Assembly (NCBI GenBank): GCA_017962445.1
Contig: JAGCVI010000030.1
Location: 1-64,000, forward strand
Reading direction: 5' to 3'
From: Bacteroidales bacterium
GTDB taxonomy: Bacteria; Bacteroidota; Bacteroidia; Bacteroidales; P3
Length of the DNA stretch: 64,000 nt
Shown: positions 25,701 to 34,041 of the stretch, in pieces
Layout of the letters: each line of letters begins with the position of its first letter
Position numbering within the stretch: the stretch's first letter is position 1
Translations under genes and position numbers: made by a program
The notes under the pieces: generated by a model
Told to the model about the DNA's origin: nothing
Database searches by the model: none
What the model saw: only the letters and a program-made list of their open reading frames with translations

Positions 25701-27149
25701 GTTGTAGATGCGGCTGCTACCTGTGGCCTCGCCACAGATGGCGCCAATATTGGTGCCGCTGTTAATACTGACATTGTCGAGGATGACATTCTTTATTGTT
25801 GCCCCGTCGGCATAGGCCACCAAGGGATGGCTCAGGCCGTTGATGACATTAAACTGGCCGTCTATGGTGCCACGGAAAGGCGCCAGTGCAGTGCCGATGG
25901 ATGCTGTCGATGTGAAGTCGCTGGCTAAAATATAGCTGCGGCTCATGTCGACAATCTCGCTCGAGGAATGAACCGTTATTGCTGGTAGGTAGACAGCCTC
26001 GTTTGAACTGGCGTAGCCCGCACTGGTGGCTATGGCGCGAATGGTCGTGGCGCCGCCAAGGCTGAACGAGCCACTATACAGGGTCGATGAAGCGCTGGCG
26101 GGGGTGCCGTCGTTGGTATAGTGGATGGCGGCGTTGGGAGTGCTGCAGGAGATTGTGACATTGTTGCTGTTGTCCACTGTAATGAAAGGTCGCTCGCAGA
26201 CAGGCAATGTGTATGTGACCACCGGTGTCGGGAAATAGTCGTCGGGGTGCTTGGCAATGGCTTTGATGACCGTCATCCCGTTTGTCTGGGTGATATTGAC
26301 CGTTGTGGTGCCAGTGGTTGGAGTCGACAGGGTAGGGGTGGTTCCGTCGGTGGTGTAGTATATGGTGGCTCCCGATGCGGCAGTGATGGTGAATGTGTTC
26401 GATACGGTATAGTTGTTTGTAATCACTGGTGCGTCGATAGTGGCTTTCTCGAGATAGAAGTTCGAGTTGCCGTCTAGAGACTGGTATATTCCGATGATAC
26501 CCGCCGTGTTCACATATCCCGTAGGGCCGTTGGCCTTACCCGATTGGCCCGTAAGGTCATTCTTGTTTCCACCGTTGACAGTCCAGTATTTGGCGTTGGG
26601 ATCGGCCTTCGCTTGGATGTTGTATGCGTTCCCGTTTTTGATAATTGCAAACAATGCATTGTCGTCGGGCGTGCCCACAGCTTCAAGGTGTACACGCATA
26701 CGGTCCGCATTCGTTGTCGTCCTGATCTGTCCGTTGAAAACGATATACTTCCCGTCGTAGGCGCGTCGTATATAGTAGTAGTTCTGTGTCGGGTGCTTCT
26801 CAATGTACCAGACGGCTTTCTCGTTGACGTTATACACCCCGTCGCGGCATTTATGTGTTGTGAGAAACGGCATCCCGTTGTCAGTGCTGGTGAAGTCGTC
26901 CGTGGCCTGGTAGAAGCACCAGCCCTCCGTCGGACACAGGTAATAGTTATTTGCTGGCGTGCCTGAGTTATAGCCGTTGCTTCCTATATAGTACGTTCCT
27001 GTATAATCGGTCTGCGCTTCCAGTGTCAACGGTAGCAATAATACAAGAAAGAGCAGTATTTTATGGTATTTTTTACCTGTATTTTTTACAATGCTGTTGT
27101 TGTCTCTCTTGGCTAGGTGGTTATTTTTTAGAGTAGTAGATGGAGTCAT
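22791..27149 (-). CDS. giant secreted surface protein with chitobiase-type repeats, paralogue A
   Basis: 1452 residues. A long basic N-region leads to a signal peptide (ILLFLVLLLPLTLEAQ, about residues 31-46). In order: a ~200-residue Trp/Tyr-rich lectin-like region (YYIRRAYDGKYIVF), two CHB_HEX_C-type beta-sandwich repeats (TIYYTTDGTTPT; AAIHYTNDGTP), then GLUG-like segments with repeated GGIVG and NCFSYANITGG motifs. Last comes a ~750-residue beta-helix-like part rich in GGG and YGGGN turns. From about residue 430 it is closely similar to the protein at 27403. The final residues are VYGGGNQGVVGGNTKVIV then NQEK, with no T9SS tail. It is probably an extracellular adhesin-like protein. Confidence 0.85.
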   Translation of the reverse strand: MTPSTTLKNNHLAKRDNNSIVKNTGKKYHKILLFLVLLLPLTLEAQTDYTGTYYIGSNGYNSGTPANNYYLCPTEGWCFYQATDDFTSTDNGMPFLTTHKCRDGVYNVNEKAVWYIEKHPTQNYYYIRRAYDGKYIVFNGQIRTTTNADRMRVHLEAVGTPDDNALFAIIKNGNAYNIQAKADPNAKYWTVNGGNKNDLTGQSGKANGPTGYVNTAGIIGIYQSLDGNSNFYLEKATIDAPVITNNYTVSNTFTITAASGATIYYTTDGTTPTLSTPTTGTTTVNITQTNGMTVIKAIAKHPDDYFPTPVVTYTLPVCERPFITVDNSNNVTISCSTPNAAIHYTNDGTPASASSTLYSGSFSLGGATTIRAIATSAGYASSNEAVYLPAITVHSSSEIVDMSRSYILASDFTSTASIGTALAPFRGTIDGQFNVINGLSHPLVAYADGATIKNVILDNVSINSGTNIGAICGEATGSSRIYNCGVMATGSTVEKDEDGYDVITSCSSTISGSGFVGGIVGLLDGTSRVINCFSYANITGGDLVGGIVGKNNVATTAVNLKTMVMNCMFYGEITGGTSIAPIYNGEIITNVGENVGVSNFNYFRLEASYIQNTSIAKVYNCALGAETRFLQRFEFFRHLLNSNRELAAWWATGDASNKDEMAKWVLEPSQIGSTTPYPILKTPGKYASVVNIDAEHASTGKPRNQGGKLGTLTVNIQMGSGGAVFGPPAGAAITTSSLTLNITDKDTAHFNFNYYKVQLPYYNDVGTKNYNGNRVVTGWKIVNITGGTAGSFTTGTDAPAYNFADRNCTNKDLYGTGGSNRIFSQGAYWDVPEGVTAITIEPYWAKCAYVADAYADVVYNTGMDTKYDVPNVGGGQKYSNNTLYTIAGEQQKVFTTVNDAVTNADGLNKPTSNTVNDYAVVLVGNVHQYFAKDVVIGGSYKYTVTTVDLDGDNEPDYSFMLRNNGRNIIHPLKWDFLNVVGLGMAQKSTGGTGSYNLGILIPRGWFESTNTSLFRVTQFEYEHSSRATTDALIVQGGVMEQWVSSNQKGTSNKIPYIHVGGNVWFKEFHTGCHQDKDTVTLHSPISVTGGDYDEFYLTGLYVSCANSKADNAECYINGGRFGIVCGAAMEGIGKANGADNTGNITWQVQNADIREFYAGALNAARPATGNISTTITGGYIGKYCGGPKFGDMSNDKTVTTTATGCTFGTFFGAGYGGNSYSRQVPKNHTSIVNFPHNDGQAGNHASWNAWLAAYYLQNYNGTYGGVSTQFNYQFLPMSDNQTNVARIFVEYVKFSLATTHSVTSTLTECTILDDFYGGGSLGKVDGNVVSTLKDCIVHGSVFGAGFSASLPDVEVDSIGFKTEPYYYEQLGTYRAGVKKATTTYKWEEGGSMGIDKTNHILYTTEDLDGLGMVEGDAEIRIYGNSKIYGNVYGGGNQGVVGGNTKVIVNQEK

Positions 27150-27191
27150 TGTAGTGCATATATTATATTAGGGATATAACATAATAGCTTG

Positions 27192-27199
27192 CAAAAATA
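27192..27199 (-). promoter_or_regulatory. -7 box of giant paralogue A
   Basis: Minus strand TATTTTTG followed by CAAG; the same box (TATTTTTGCAA) precedes paralogue B at 30809, as expected of a duplicated unit. No canonical -33 element is visible. Confidence 0.5.
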
Positions 27200-27241
27200 C
27201 ATTTTTTTTTATAAAAATCATTTTTTTTGTGTAATAATGTT

Positions 27242-27379
27242 TCCTTCACCGAGTTTGATGCCTTCGTCGACAAAAACCTAAAACAGCACAGGATGTCCTA
27301 CGTCGCTATGCTCAGAGACAGCATGGTGGCTATAGTAAAATTTTCGGAAATGAGTGTCTTCGATCTGTATACAGAGTGA
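27242..27379 (+). pseudogene. C-terminal remnant of a second alpha/beta hydrolase
   Basis: 45 codons before a TGA read TEFDAFVDKNLK, RMSYVAMLRDSM and FSEMSVFDLY. They align along their whole length, at roughly half identity, with the C-terminus of the hydrolase at 21238-22221 (PEFEAFVDKSLK, SMHYDATLRDDS, WSKMSTFDLY). There is no start or catalytic part upstream, where only A/T-rich DNA and the promoter of paralogue A are seen. It lies next to paralogue B exactly as the intact hydrolase lies near paralogue A. Confidence 0.8.
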
Positions 27380-27402
27380 TTGTTGTTCAGAGACGCTGGC
27401 GG

Positions 27403-30400
27403 TTATTTCTCCTGGTTGACTATCACTTTTGTGTCACCGCCAACAACGCCTTGGTTGCCTCCGCCATAGACGTTGCCGTATATCTTTGAGTTGCCGTAGA
27501 TTCTAACTTCCGCATTGCCTATGACTTTGCCGAGGTCGTTAAGGTTCTCGTTAGTGTAGAGATAATGATCGGATGTATTAATGGCTGTGGCGGTGCTGTT
27601 TACCGTAACGTCGCTGTGCACCCAAGTGTAAGTCACGGTGGGGTGCAGAGTCGGAGGCAGGTATTCGCCGACGTTCTTGTCGTAGTATGGTTCAGTCAGG
27701 TAGCCGTCGAGAGACATCACTTCAACCGTAGGCAGAGTGGCAGAGAAACCTGCGCCGAATACGCTTCCCCTGACTATGCAGTCTTTCAATGTGGAGGTGA
27801 CATCACCGTCAACTTTTCCAAGACAACCTCCACCATAGAAATCGTTGTTGACGATGCAGTTGGTCAGAGTAGAGGTGACATCGTTAGTAGTAGCCAGTGA
27901 GAAACGTATAAAATCAATAAACAGACGAGCCACATTAGTCTTGTTGTCCGACATCGGGAGGAACTGATAGTCGAAACCTACCGATACACCACTAAACTGA
28001 CTGATGTAGTTCTGTTTATAGCCAGTATACGTAACACCATTTGCATAATTACCGCCGCTGGTGTTAGCCTTAATTTCACCTTTAATCCACCTGTTCCAGT
28101 CTAAGTTTAACCTTTTCTCACTTGTCCACCAAGGGTCCTTGTCGTCTGAGAAGTTTCTTGGTGCCGCACGATTGTAGGAATTGCCGCCGTAGCCAGCTCC
28201 GAAATAGGTGCCGAATTCGCAGTTTGTGGCAGTTGTGGTGACTGTGCGTCCGCTATTCAAGTCGCCGAACTTAGGTCCACCGCAGTATTGATTGACACGA
28301 CTGTTGTTGATGATAGTAAGGATGTTGCCCTCGTTGATTTTTGAGGCATTGATGCCACCGGCATAGAACTCGTCGATGTCGGCATTGTCTATAATCCATG
28401 TGATGTTGCCCTTGGTATGGTCAGATGTTTTACCAACTCCCTCCATTCCGGTGCCCGCCATAGTACCGAAGCGGCCTCCGTTGATGTAGCATTCGGCGTC
28501 GTCTTCATAATTAGTTGCATTAGCATAGAGCCCTGTAAGATAAAATGCATCAAAGTCGCCGCCGGTGACCGATACGGGCGGATGCTTTGTAGCGAAAGTC
28601 TTATCCTGGTGGCATCCGAGATGGAATTCCTTGAACCAAACATTGCCACCCACGTGTATGTAGGTAGTCCTGTTACCGTTGTTATTATTTTGTCCACTGA
28701 CCCACTGTTCGATGACACCGCCTTGGAGGATTAACGGTTGTGCAGCTCTAGTATCGCGTTCATATTCCATCTGAGTTACGCGGAAGAGAGCCGTGTTGGT
28801 CACCTCAAACCAGTTGAGAGGCTGCGGGATACCAAAGTTGTACGAGCCGTTGCCGCCGGTCGACTTTTGTGCCATACCAAAACCAACGAGGTCGACAAAG
28901 TCATATTTCACAGGATGGAACTGTGTTCGTGAGTCAAAACGCAGGATAAAAGAATAGTCGGGCTCATTATCCTTATCAATATCAATTGCAGTAACCGTAT
29001 AAGGTTTTGTGGTATTAATTCCATTATACTGATGATAGTTGCCCACGAGAACCACGGCATAGTCATTAATAGTATGCGAAGTGTTGGGATTAAGCCAGGA
29101 AACTGCATTGCTTATTGATGTGTACACTTTCTGGCTTTCACCGTTGACACTATAGTTACTTCCGTTAGTGTAAACATTACCGCCACCCACGCTGGGAACA
29201 TCGTATTTGGTATCCATTGCTGCATTATACACCACATCGGCGTAGGCATCGGCGACATAGGCGCACTTTGCCCAGTAGGGCTCGATGGTGATTTCTGTAA
29301 CGCCCTCGGGGACATCCCAATAGGCGCCCTGGCTGAAGACGCGGTTGCTGCCGCCCGTACCATAAAGATCCTTGTTGGTACAGTTGCGGTCGGCAAAATT
29401 GAATGGCATAACTGAGATGTTGCCGCTGCCGTCGAATGTGATATCGCCTCCTGTATTCGTGAAGGTGCCTGGTGTGCCGCCGATGATGCTGACAATCTTC
29501 CAGCCTGTCACCACGCGGTTGCCGTTGTAGTTTTTGGTGCCCACGTCGTTGTAGTAGGGCAGCTGCACCTTGTAATAGTTGAAGTTGAAATGTGAGGTAT
29601 CCTTGTCGGTGATGTTGAGGGTGAGGCTCGAAGTGGTGATGGCAGCGCCATTGGGCGGAGCGAACTGGGCACCGCCGCTACCCATCTGGATATTCACCGT
29701 CAACGTGCCAAGCTTGCCGCCCTGGTTGCGCGGCTTGCCTGTGACGGCATGTTCGGCATCGGGGTTTACCGCAGATGGGTACTTGCCCCATTTCATAAGG
29801 ATTGGATAAGGATGGTCGCTTCCGATGCTGTCGGGCAGCATGACCCATTTCATAATCTCAGAAGTATCGGGCGAAGTGCTGTTGACCCACCACGCAGCCA
29901 CAGCACGGTGGCCATTGAGCAGATGCCTGAAAAACTCGAAACGCTGCAGGAAACGGGTCTCTGCAGAGAGAGCGCAGTTGTAGACATCGATGTTCCTGTT
30001 CTGCACATAGGAGGCCTCCTTTCGGAAGTAGTTGAAGTTGCTCACGCCGTTGGCGTCCTTGTTATATATGATGGCGCCGTTGTAGACGGGAGCCTTCTTG
30101 TTGCCGCCGGTGATGTCGCCATAGAACATGCAGCCAAAGACCATAGTCTTGAGGTTGTTGCTTGCGGTGGCGACCTTGTTGTAGCCGACGATGCCGCCGA
30201 CGGAGTCTCCGTTGGTGATGTCGGCGTAGCTGTAGCAGTTGACCACACGCGCCTCTCCGTCAAGGAAGCCCACGATGCCGCCCACATCGTTGCTGCCGCT
30301 CACCGTGCCGCCTAGGATGCCCACATTGTATATGCGTGCCGTGCCGTTGGCCGTGCAGGCTATGGCGCCCGTATTGCCGCTCTCGCTGATGGTTACATCA

Positions 30401-30705
30401 TCGATGACGATATCTTTTACCGTTCCGGACAGTGTGGTGAAAAGGGGTTTTTTAAGGTTCTTGATGCGGTATGGCATCTTTGTTGAGGGGTTGATCTCGG
30501 CATATAGTATGCCGCTGAAGCTGGCGATACTCGAATTGAAGTTGTTGGCGTCGATGTCTTGGACTATTTTGTACTCCCCGCTGCCGCTGATGGACGAGAG
30601 ACCGCTGGCATCGGTTATGGATGTGGCCTGTCCATATGACGCAAAAGGCAGCAAATTTAAGGTCAGGATGAGAGTTATTATTAGTTTTTTATTAGTTCTT
30701 AACAT
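27403..30705 (-). CDS. giant secreted surface protein, paralogue B
   Basis: 1100 residues with a normal signal peptide (LILTLNLLPFASYGQ). It lacks the lectin-like and chitobiase-type N-terminal domains of paralogue A and begins with a short helical/strand region leading into the GLUG-like segments (GGIVGFLDGEARVVNCYSY). From there it matches paralogue A nearly throughout, including blocks such as LTLNITDKDTSHFNFNYY and CGGPKFGDLNSGRTV, with one extra insertion around residues 845-880. It ends in VYGGGNQGVVGGDTKVIV then NQEK, the same C-terminus as A. Extracellular location is inferred from the signal peptide. Confidence 0.85.
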   Translation of the reverse strand: MLRTNKKLIITLILTLNLLPFASYGQATSITDASGLSSISGSGEYKIVQDIDANNFNSSIASFSGILYAEINPSTKMPYRIKNLKKPLFTTLSGTVKDIVIDDVTISESGNTGAIACTANGTARIYNVGILGGTVSGSNDVGGIVGFLDGEARVVNCYSYADITNGDSVGGIVGYNKVATASNNLKTMVFGCMFYGDITGGNKKAPVYNGAIIYNKDANGVSNFNYFRKEASYVQNRNIDVYNCALSAETRFLQRFEFFRHLLNGHRAVAAWWVNSTSPDTSEIMKWVMLPDSIGSDHPYPILMKWGKYPSAVNPDAEHAVTGKPRNQGGKLGTLTVNIQMGSGGAQFAPPNGAAITTSSLTLNITDKDTSHFNFNYYKVQLPYYNDVGTKNYNGNRVVTGWKIVSIIGGTPGTFTNTGGDITFDGSGNISVMPFNFADRNCTNKDLYGTGGSNRVFSQGAYWDVPEGVTEITIEPYWAKCAYVADAYADVVYNAAMDTKYDVPSVGGGNVYTNGSNYSVNGESQKVYTSISNAVSWLNPNTSHTINDYAVVLVGNYHQYNGINTTKPYTVTAIDIDKDNEPDYSFILRFDSRTQFHPVKYDFVDLVGFGMAQKSTGGNGSYNFGIPQPLNWFEVTNTALFRVTQMEYERDTRAAQPLILQGGVIEQWVSGQNNNNGNRTTYIHVGGNVWFKEFHLGCHQDKTFATKHPPVSVTGGDFDAFYLTGLYANATNYEDDAECYINGGRFGTMAGTGMEGVGKTSDHTKGNITWIIDNADIDEFYAGGINASKINEGNILTIINNSRVNQYCGGPKFGDLNSGRTVTTTATNCEFGTYFGAGYGGNSYNRAAPRNFSDDKDPWWTSEKRLNLDWNRWIKGEIKANTSGGNYANGVTYTGYKQNYISQFSGVSVGFDYQFLPMSDNKTNVARLFIDFIRFSLATTNDVTSTLTNCIVNNDFYGGGCLGKVDGDVTSTLKDCIVRGSVFGAGFSATLPTVEVMSLDGYLTEPYYDKNVGEYLPPTLHPTVTYTWVHSDVTVNSTATAINTSDHYLYTNENLNDLGKVIGNAEVRIYGNSKIYGNVYGGGNQGVVGGDTKVIVNQEK

Positions 30706-31080
30706 TATTATAAAGGGCTTGCTTTCCCTGATAAATAATTGATAGTTAGTTGTTAGTATTCGATTTTTACATGCCGCGTCCTGTTGTCAGGATGCAAAAA
30801 TGAATTTGCAAAAATACAAAAAACTTTTCTTTTTAAATTATTAAATATTGTTAGGGAAATGCAAAAAATAATATGATATGATACAGGAGTTGAAATGGAC
30901 AAATGATTTGTATTGTCCTGTGCGCAGCACATAACTTCCTTTTTACTTCCATTTTTGCCGAAGGCTGCAAGCACCATAGAAATAAAAAAAATATAATGAG
31001 CAACTCCCGTTTTTACTTCCACTTTAACTCCCTATTTATTGTCATATACTTTTTCCCCGTCGCCGACGTTACACCAAATA
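30706..31080. other. gene-free intergenic region
   Basis: Divergent spacer between paralogue B and the U32 gene. It holds the paralogue B -7 box and two copies of the 13-mer YYTTTTTACTTCC (near 30938 and 31008). No convincing coding frame is present; short frames here lack codon bias. Confidence 0.5.
30809..30816 (-). promoter_or_regulatory. -7 box of giant paralogue B
   Basis: Minus strand TATTTTTG followed by CAAATTC, about 100 bases before the start codon; matches TAnnTTTG and the box of paralogue A. Confidence 0.5.
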
Positions 31081-31084
31081 ACCA

Positions 31085-31109
31085 TATCAACTCATCATCA
31101 TATCACCAT
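31085..31109 (+). repeat. TATCA octamer repeat, site 1
   Basis: Three units of an 8-base repeat (TATCAact, CATCAtca, TATCAcca) immediately before the ATG of the U32 gene. Similar arrays lie at 32396 and 33989. Confidence 0.5.
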
Positions 31110-31110
31110 A

Positions 31111-32361
31111 ATGGATAAAAAGATTGAAATCATGTCTCCCGTGGGCTCTTACGAGAGCCTTCAGGCTGCTATACAAGGCGGTGCAGACGCTGTATATTTC
31201 GGCATCGGCAACCTCAACATGCGTTCGCGCTCGGCTGCTAATTTCACCCTTGACGATCTTGAGAGAATATGCAGTATCGCCCATGCCGCCAGTGTGCGTA
31301 CCTACCTGACGGTCAATACTATCATATACAACCACGAGATTGAAGAAATGCATCGTCTTGTCGATGCTGCCAAGAGGGTGGGGGTCAGCGCCATAATCGC
31401 CAGTGACATGGCTGTTATCACCTATGCCAACAGCATCGGCGTCGAGGTTCATATCTCCACGCAATGCAACATCAGTAACATCGAGGCGGTGCGCTATTAT
31501 TCGCAGTTTGCCGATGTGATGGTCACTGCCCGCGAGTTGCCCCTCAGCCAGGTTGCCGAGATAACCCAGTTCATCCGCGACAACGACATCCGAGGCCCCA
31601 AGGGGGAATTGGTTCAGATAGAGGTCTTTGCCCATGGTGCCCTCTGCATGTCGGTCAGCGGCAAGTGCTATCTATCGCTCGACAACTACAACTATTCCGC
31701 CAACCGCGGCGCTTGTCTGCAGCTCTGCCGTCGCGAGTATCTGGTCAAAGACCTTGAGTCGGACACCGAACTCATTGTCGACAACAAATATATCATGTCG
31801 CCCAAAGACCTCTGCACCATCGACTTCCTCGACAAAGTCGTGAAGGCTGGCGTACGCGTGCTGAAGATCGAAGGTCGTGGTCGCAGCGCTGACTATGTTA
31901 AGACTGTTACCGAATGCTACAAAGAGGCTGTGCAGGCCATCGCCGAAGGCACCTACACCCAGCAGCGCATCGCCGAATGGAAAAAACGGCTCGCCACTGT
32001 CTTCAACCGTGGTTTCTGGGACGGCTACTACATGGGCCGCCGCATGGGTGAATGGACGGAACGCTATGGCAGCCAGGCCACCGAGAACAAGGTCTATCTC
32101 GGTATGGTAAAGAACTATTTCAACCGCATCTGTGTCGCTGAGGCTCAAATGCAGACGGCCGAAACCCTGCATCCGGGCGATGAAATAATGGTTATTGGCG
32201 AGACCACAGGCGTTTACCGCGCCACCGTCGATGAACTCAGGCTTGAACGCGACCCCGTGCCAGAAGTGCGACAGGGTGACCGTTTCAGCTTCGCTACATC
32301 AACGCCCGTCCACCGCGGCGACAAGCTCTACCGCGTCGACAAAGTCCTCGACGAATTCTAA
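31111..32361 (+). CDS. trhP: U32-family protein, TrhP-like tRNA hydroxylation enzyme
   Basis: 416 residues from the ATG at 31111; the frame extends upstream without a better start. It opens with IEIMSPVGSYESLQAAIQGGADAVYFG, the standard U32 N-terminus, and has conserved Cys in HGALCMSVSGKCYLS and GACLQLCRREY, which ligate the 4Fe-4S cluster of this family. The C-terminal ~80 residues form the small beta-barrel domain (LHPGDEIMVIGET). TrhP (YegQ) acts with prephenate in hydroxylating U34 of tRNAs; RlhA is the related 23S rRNA enzyme. Length and domain layout favour TrhP. 'Peptidase' is a historical name. Confidence 0.85.
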   Translation: MDKKIEIMSPVGSYESLQAAIQGGADAVYFGIGNLNMRSRSAANFTLDDLERICSIAHAASVRTYLTVNTIIYNHEIEEMHRLVDAAKRVGVSAIIASDMAVITYANSIGVEVHISTQCNISNIEAVRYYSQFADVMVTARELPLSQVAEITQFIRDNDIRGPKGELVQIEVFAHGALCMSVSGKCYLSLDNYNYSANRGACLQLCRREYLVKDLESDTELIVDNKYIMSPKDLCTIDFLDKVVKAGVRVLKIEGRGRSADYVKTVTECYKEAVQAIAEGTYTQQRIAEWKKRLATVFNRGFWDGYYMGRRMGEWTERYGSQATENKVYLGMVKNYFNRICVAEAQMQTAETLHPGDEIMVIGETTGVYRATVDELRLERDPVPEVRQGDRFSFATSTPVHRGDKLYRVDKVLDEF

Positions 32362-32392
32362 AAGTCTGTAAACCCCTTGGCCCAACGAGCCA

Positions 32393-32440
32393 TATCACAC
32401 CATATCACCATATCACCGTATCACCATATCAACATATCTG
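32393..32440 (+). repeat. TATCA octamer repeat, site 2
   Basis: Units TATCAcca, TATCAccg, TATCAcca, TATCAaca in an uninterrupted 8-base period between the U32 gene and radA. It is the clearest of three sites with this repeat. Confidence 0.65.
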
Positions 32441-32608
32441 GTGATCCCCGCGAGCTTGACGAGTAAACGTATCAACAAATTGTTTTGCAAAGGAAAGCTC
32501 AGGTTCGATTTTTTTCGTAAATTTGTACTTCATTTTTTTGTAATAGATATTTAAAGAAATTAATATAATAAACTTATACTCAGTAATTCCTGTAAAACAC
32601 GGTGACTT

Positions 32609-33979
32609 ATGGCCAAGGCTAAAACATATTTTTTCTGCAGCGAGTGCGGTTACCAGTCCAGTTCATGGCTCGGCAAATGCCCCGAGTGCGGCAAGTGGAG
32701 CACCTTCCAGGAAGAGGTCGTCCAAGCACCGAAAGCTGATAACCGAATTTCGAAACGAACTGCTGTCGACGGTTCGAAGCCTAAGCTGATTCATGAGGTC
32801 ACCACTAGCGAGACGCAGAGGATTGCCACAGGCTGCGGAGAGTTCGACCGTGTGCTTGGCGGCGGCATTGTTCCAGGCTCGCTGCTTCTGCTTGGCGGAG
32901 AACCGGGCATAGGCAAGTCAACACTGTTGCTCCAGACTGCTCTTGCCATCCCCGACCGCCGCATCCTCTACGTCAGTGGCGAGGAAAGCGAACAGCAGAT
33001 TAAGATGCGTGCAGACAGGATTGTTGATTATAAGAAAACTGACTGCTATGTGGTGTCGGAAACGGTCACACAGCGCATATTCGAACATGTCGACGCTGTA
33101 AAGCCCGACCTGCTTATTGTTGATTCCATACAGACTATCAGTACTGAGAATATAGACTCGTCGGCAGGCAGCATATCGCAGATTCGCGAATGCACTGCCG
33201 AGTTCCAGCGTTACGCCAAGGAAAGCGGCGTACCGGTGCTCCTCGTTGGCCACATTACTAAGGACGGCAACCTCGCCGGCCCGAAGGTTATGGAACACAT
33301 TGTGGACTGTGTCCTACAGTTTGAGGGCGACCGCAACTACGGCTACCGTATGCTTCGGTCGTTGAAAAACCGCTTCGGCTCTACAGCCGAGATAGGCATT
33401 TTTGAGATGCAGGGCGACGGTCTGCGCGAGGTGGCCAACCCGTCGGAATTCCTCCTGTCGCAGCGTGACGAGAATCTGAGCGGCGCTGCTGTGGCGGCCA
33501 CATTGGAAGGGGCTCGTCCGATGTTCATCGAGGTGCAGTCGCTGGTAAGCTCGGCAGTCTACGGCACTCCGCAACGCAACGCCAATGGCTTTGATTTCCG
33601 TCGCCTGTCCATGCTCCTTGCCGTGCTCGAGAAACGGTGCGGTTTCAAACTCGGAGCCAAGGACGTCTTCCTCAACATCGCCGGCGGCATCCGTGTTAGC
33701 GACCCCGCCATCGACCTCGCTGTGGCTTGCGCCATTCTCTCGTCGAATGTGGACATCCCCATTTCGCCACGCTATTGCTTCGCCGCCGAGATGGGACTGA
33801 GCGGCGAGGTGCGCCCCGTGAGCCGTGTCGAGCATAGAATAGGGGAGGCCGACCGACTGGGATTTGAAAAAATCTTTGTGTCTAAATACAACGCCCGCAG
33901 TCTCAATAAGAAACGTTTTGGACTTGAGATTGTCGAAGTGTCAGTAATCGAAGAGGCCTTCCGCTCCCTTTTTGCCTGA
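32609..33979 (+). CDS. radA: DNA repair protein RadA
   Basis: 456 residues, full length. A four-Cys zinc finger (CSECG ... CPECG, residues 10-28) is followed by a RecA-like ATPase with Walker A GGEPGIGKSTLL (near residue 96) and Walker B LLIVDSIQT. The RadA signature KNRFG (near 250) and a Lon-protease-like C-terminal domain (SLVSSAVYGTPQRNANGF; DLAVACAILSS) complete it. RadA is a hexameric helicase promoting branch migration in recombination and repair. Confidence 0.96.
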   Translation: MAKAKTYFFCSECGYQSSSWLGKCPECGKWSTFQEEVVQAPKADNRISKRTAVDGSKPKLIHEVTTSETQRIATGCGEFDRVLGGGIVPGSLLLLGGEPGIGKSTLLLQTALAIPDRRILYVSGEESEQQIKMRADRIVDYKKTDCYVVSETVTQRIFEHVDAVKPDLLIVDSIQTISTENIDSSAGSISQIRECTAEFQRYAKESGVPVLLVGHITKDGNLAGPKVMEHIVDCVLQFEGDRNYGYRMLRSLKNRFGSTAEIGIFEMQGDGLREVANPSEFLLSQRDENLSGAAVAATLEGARPMFIEVQSLVSSAVYGTPQRNANGFDFRRLSMLLAVLEKRCGFKLGAKDVFLNIAGGIRVSDPAIDLAVACAILSSNVDIPISPRYCFAAEMGLSGEVRPVSRVEHRIGEADRLGFEKIFVSKYNARSLNKKRFGLEIVEVSVIEEAFRSLFA

Positions 33980-33988
33980 TTCTTAATC

Positions 33989-34028
33989 ATATCAACATAT
34001 CAACGTATCAACCTATTAACATTTCAAC
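33989..34028 (+). repeat. TATCA octamer repeat, site 3
   Basis: Units TATCAaca, TATCAacg, TATCAacc, TATTAaca, TTTCAacg with an 8-base period, 13 bases before the start of the M6 protease gene. Confidence 0.6.
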
Positions 34029-34041
34029 GAAAAAAACTATC

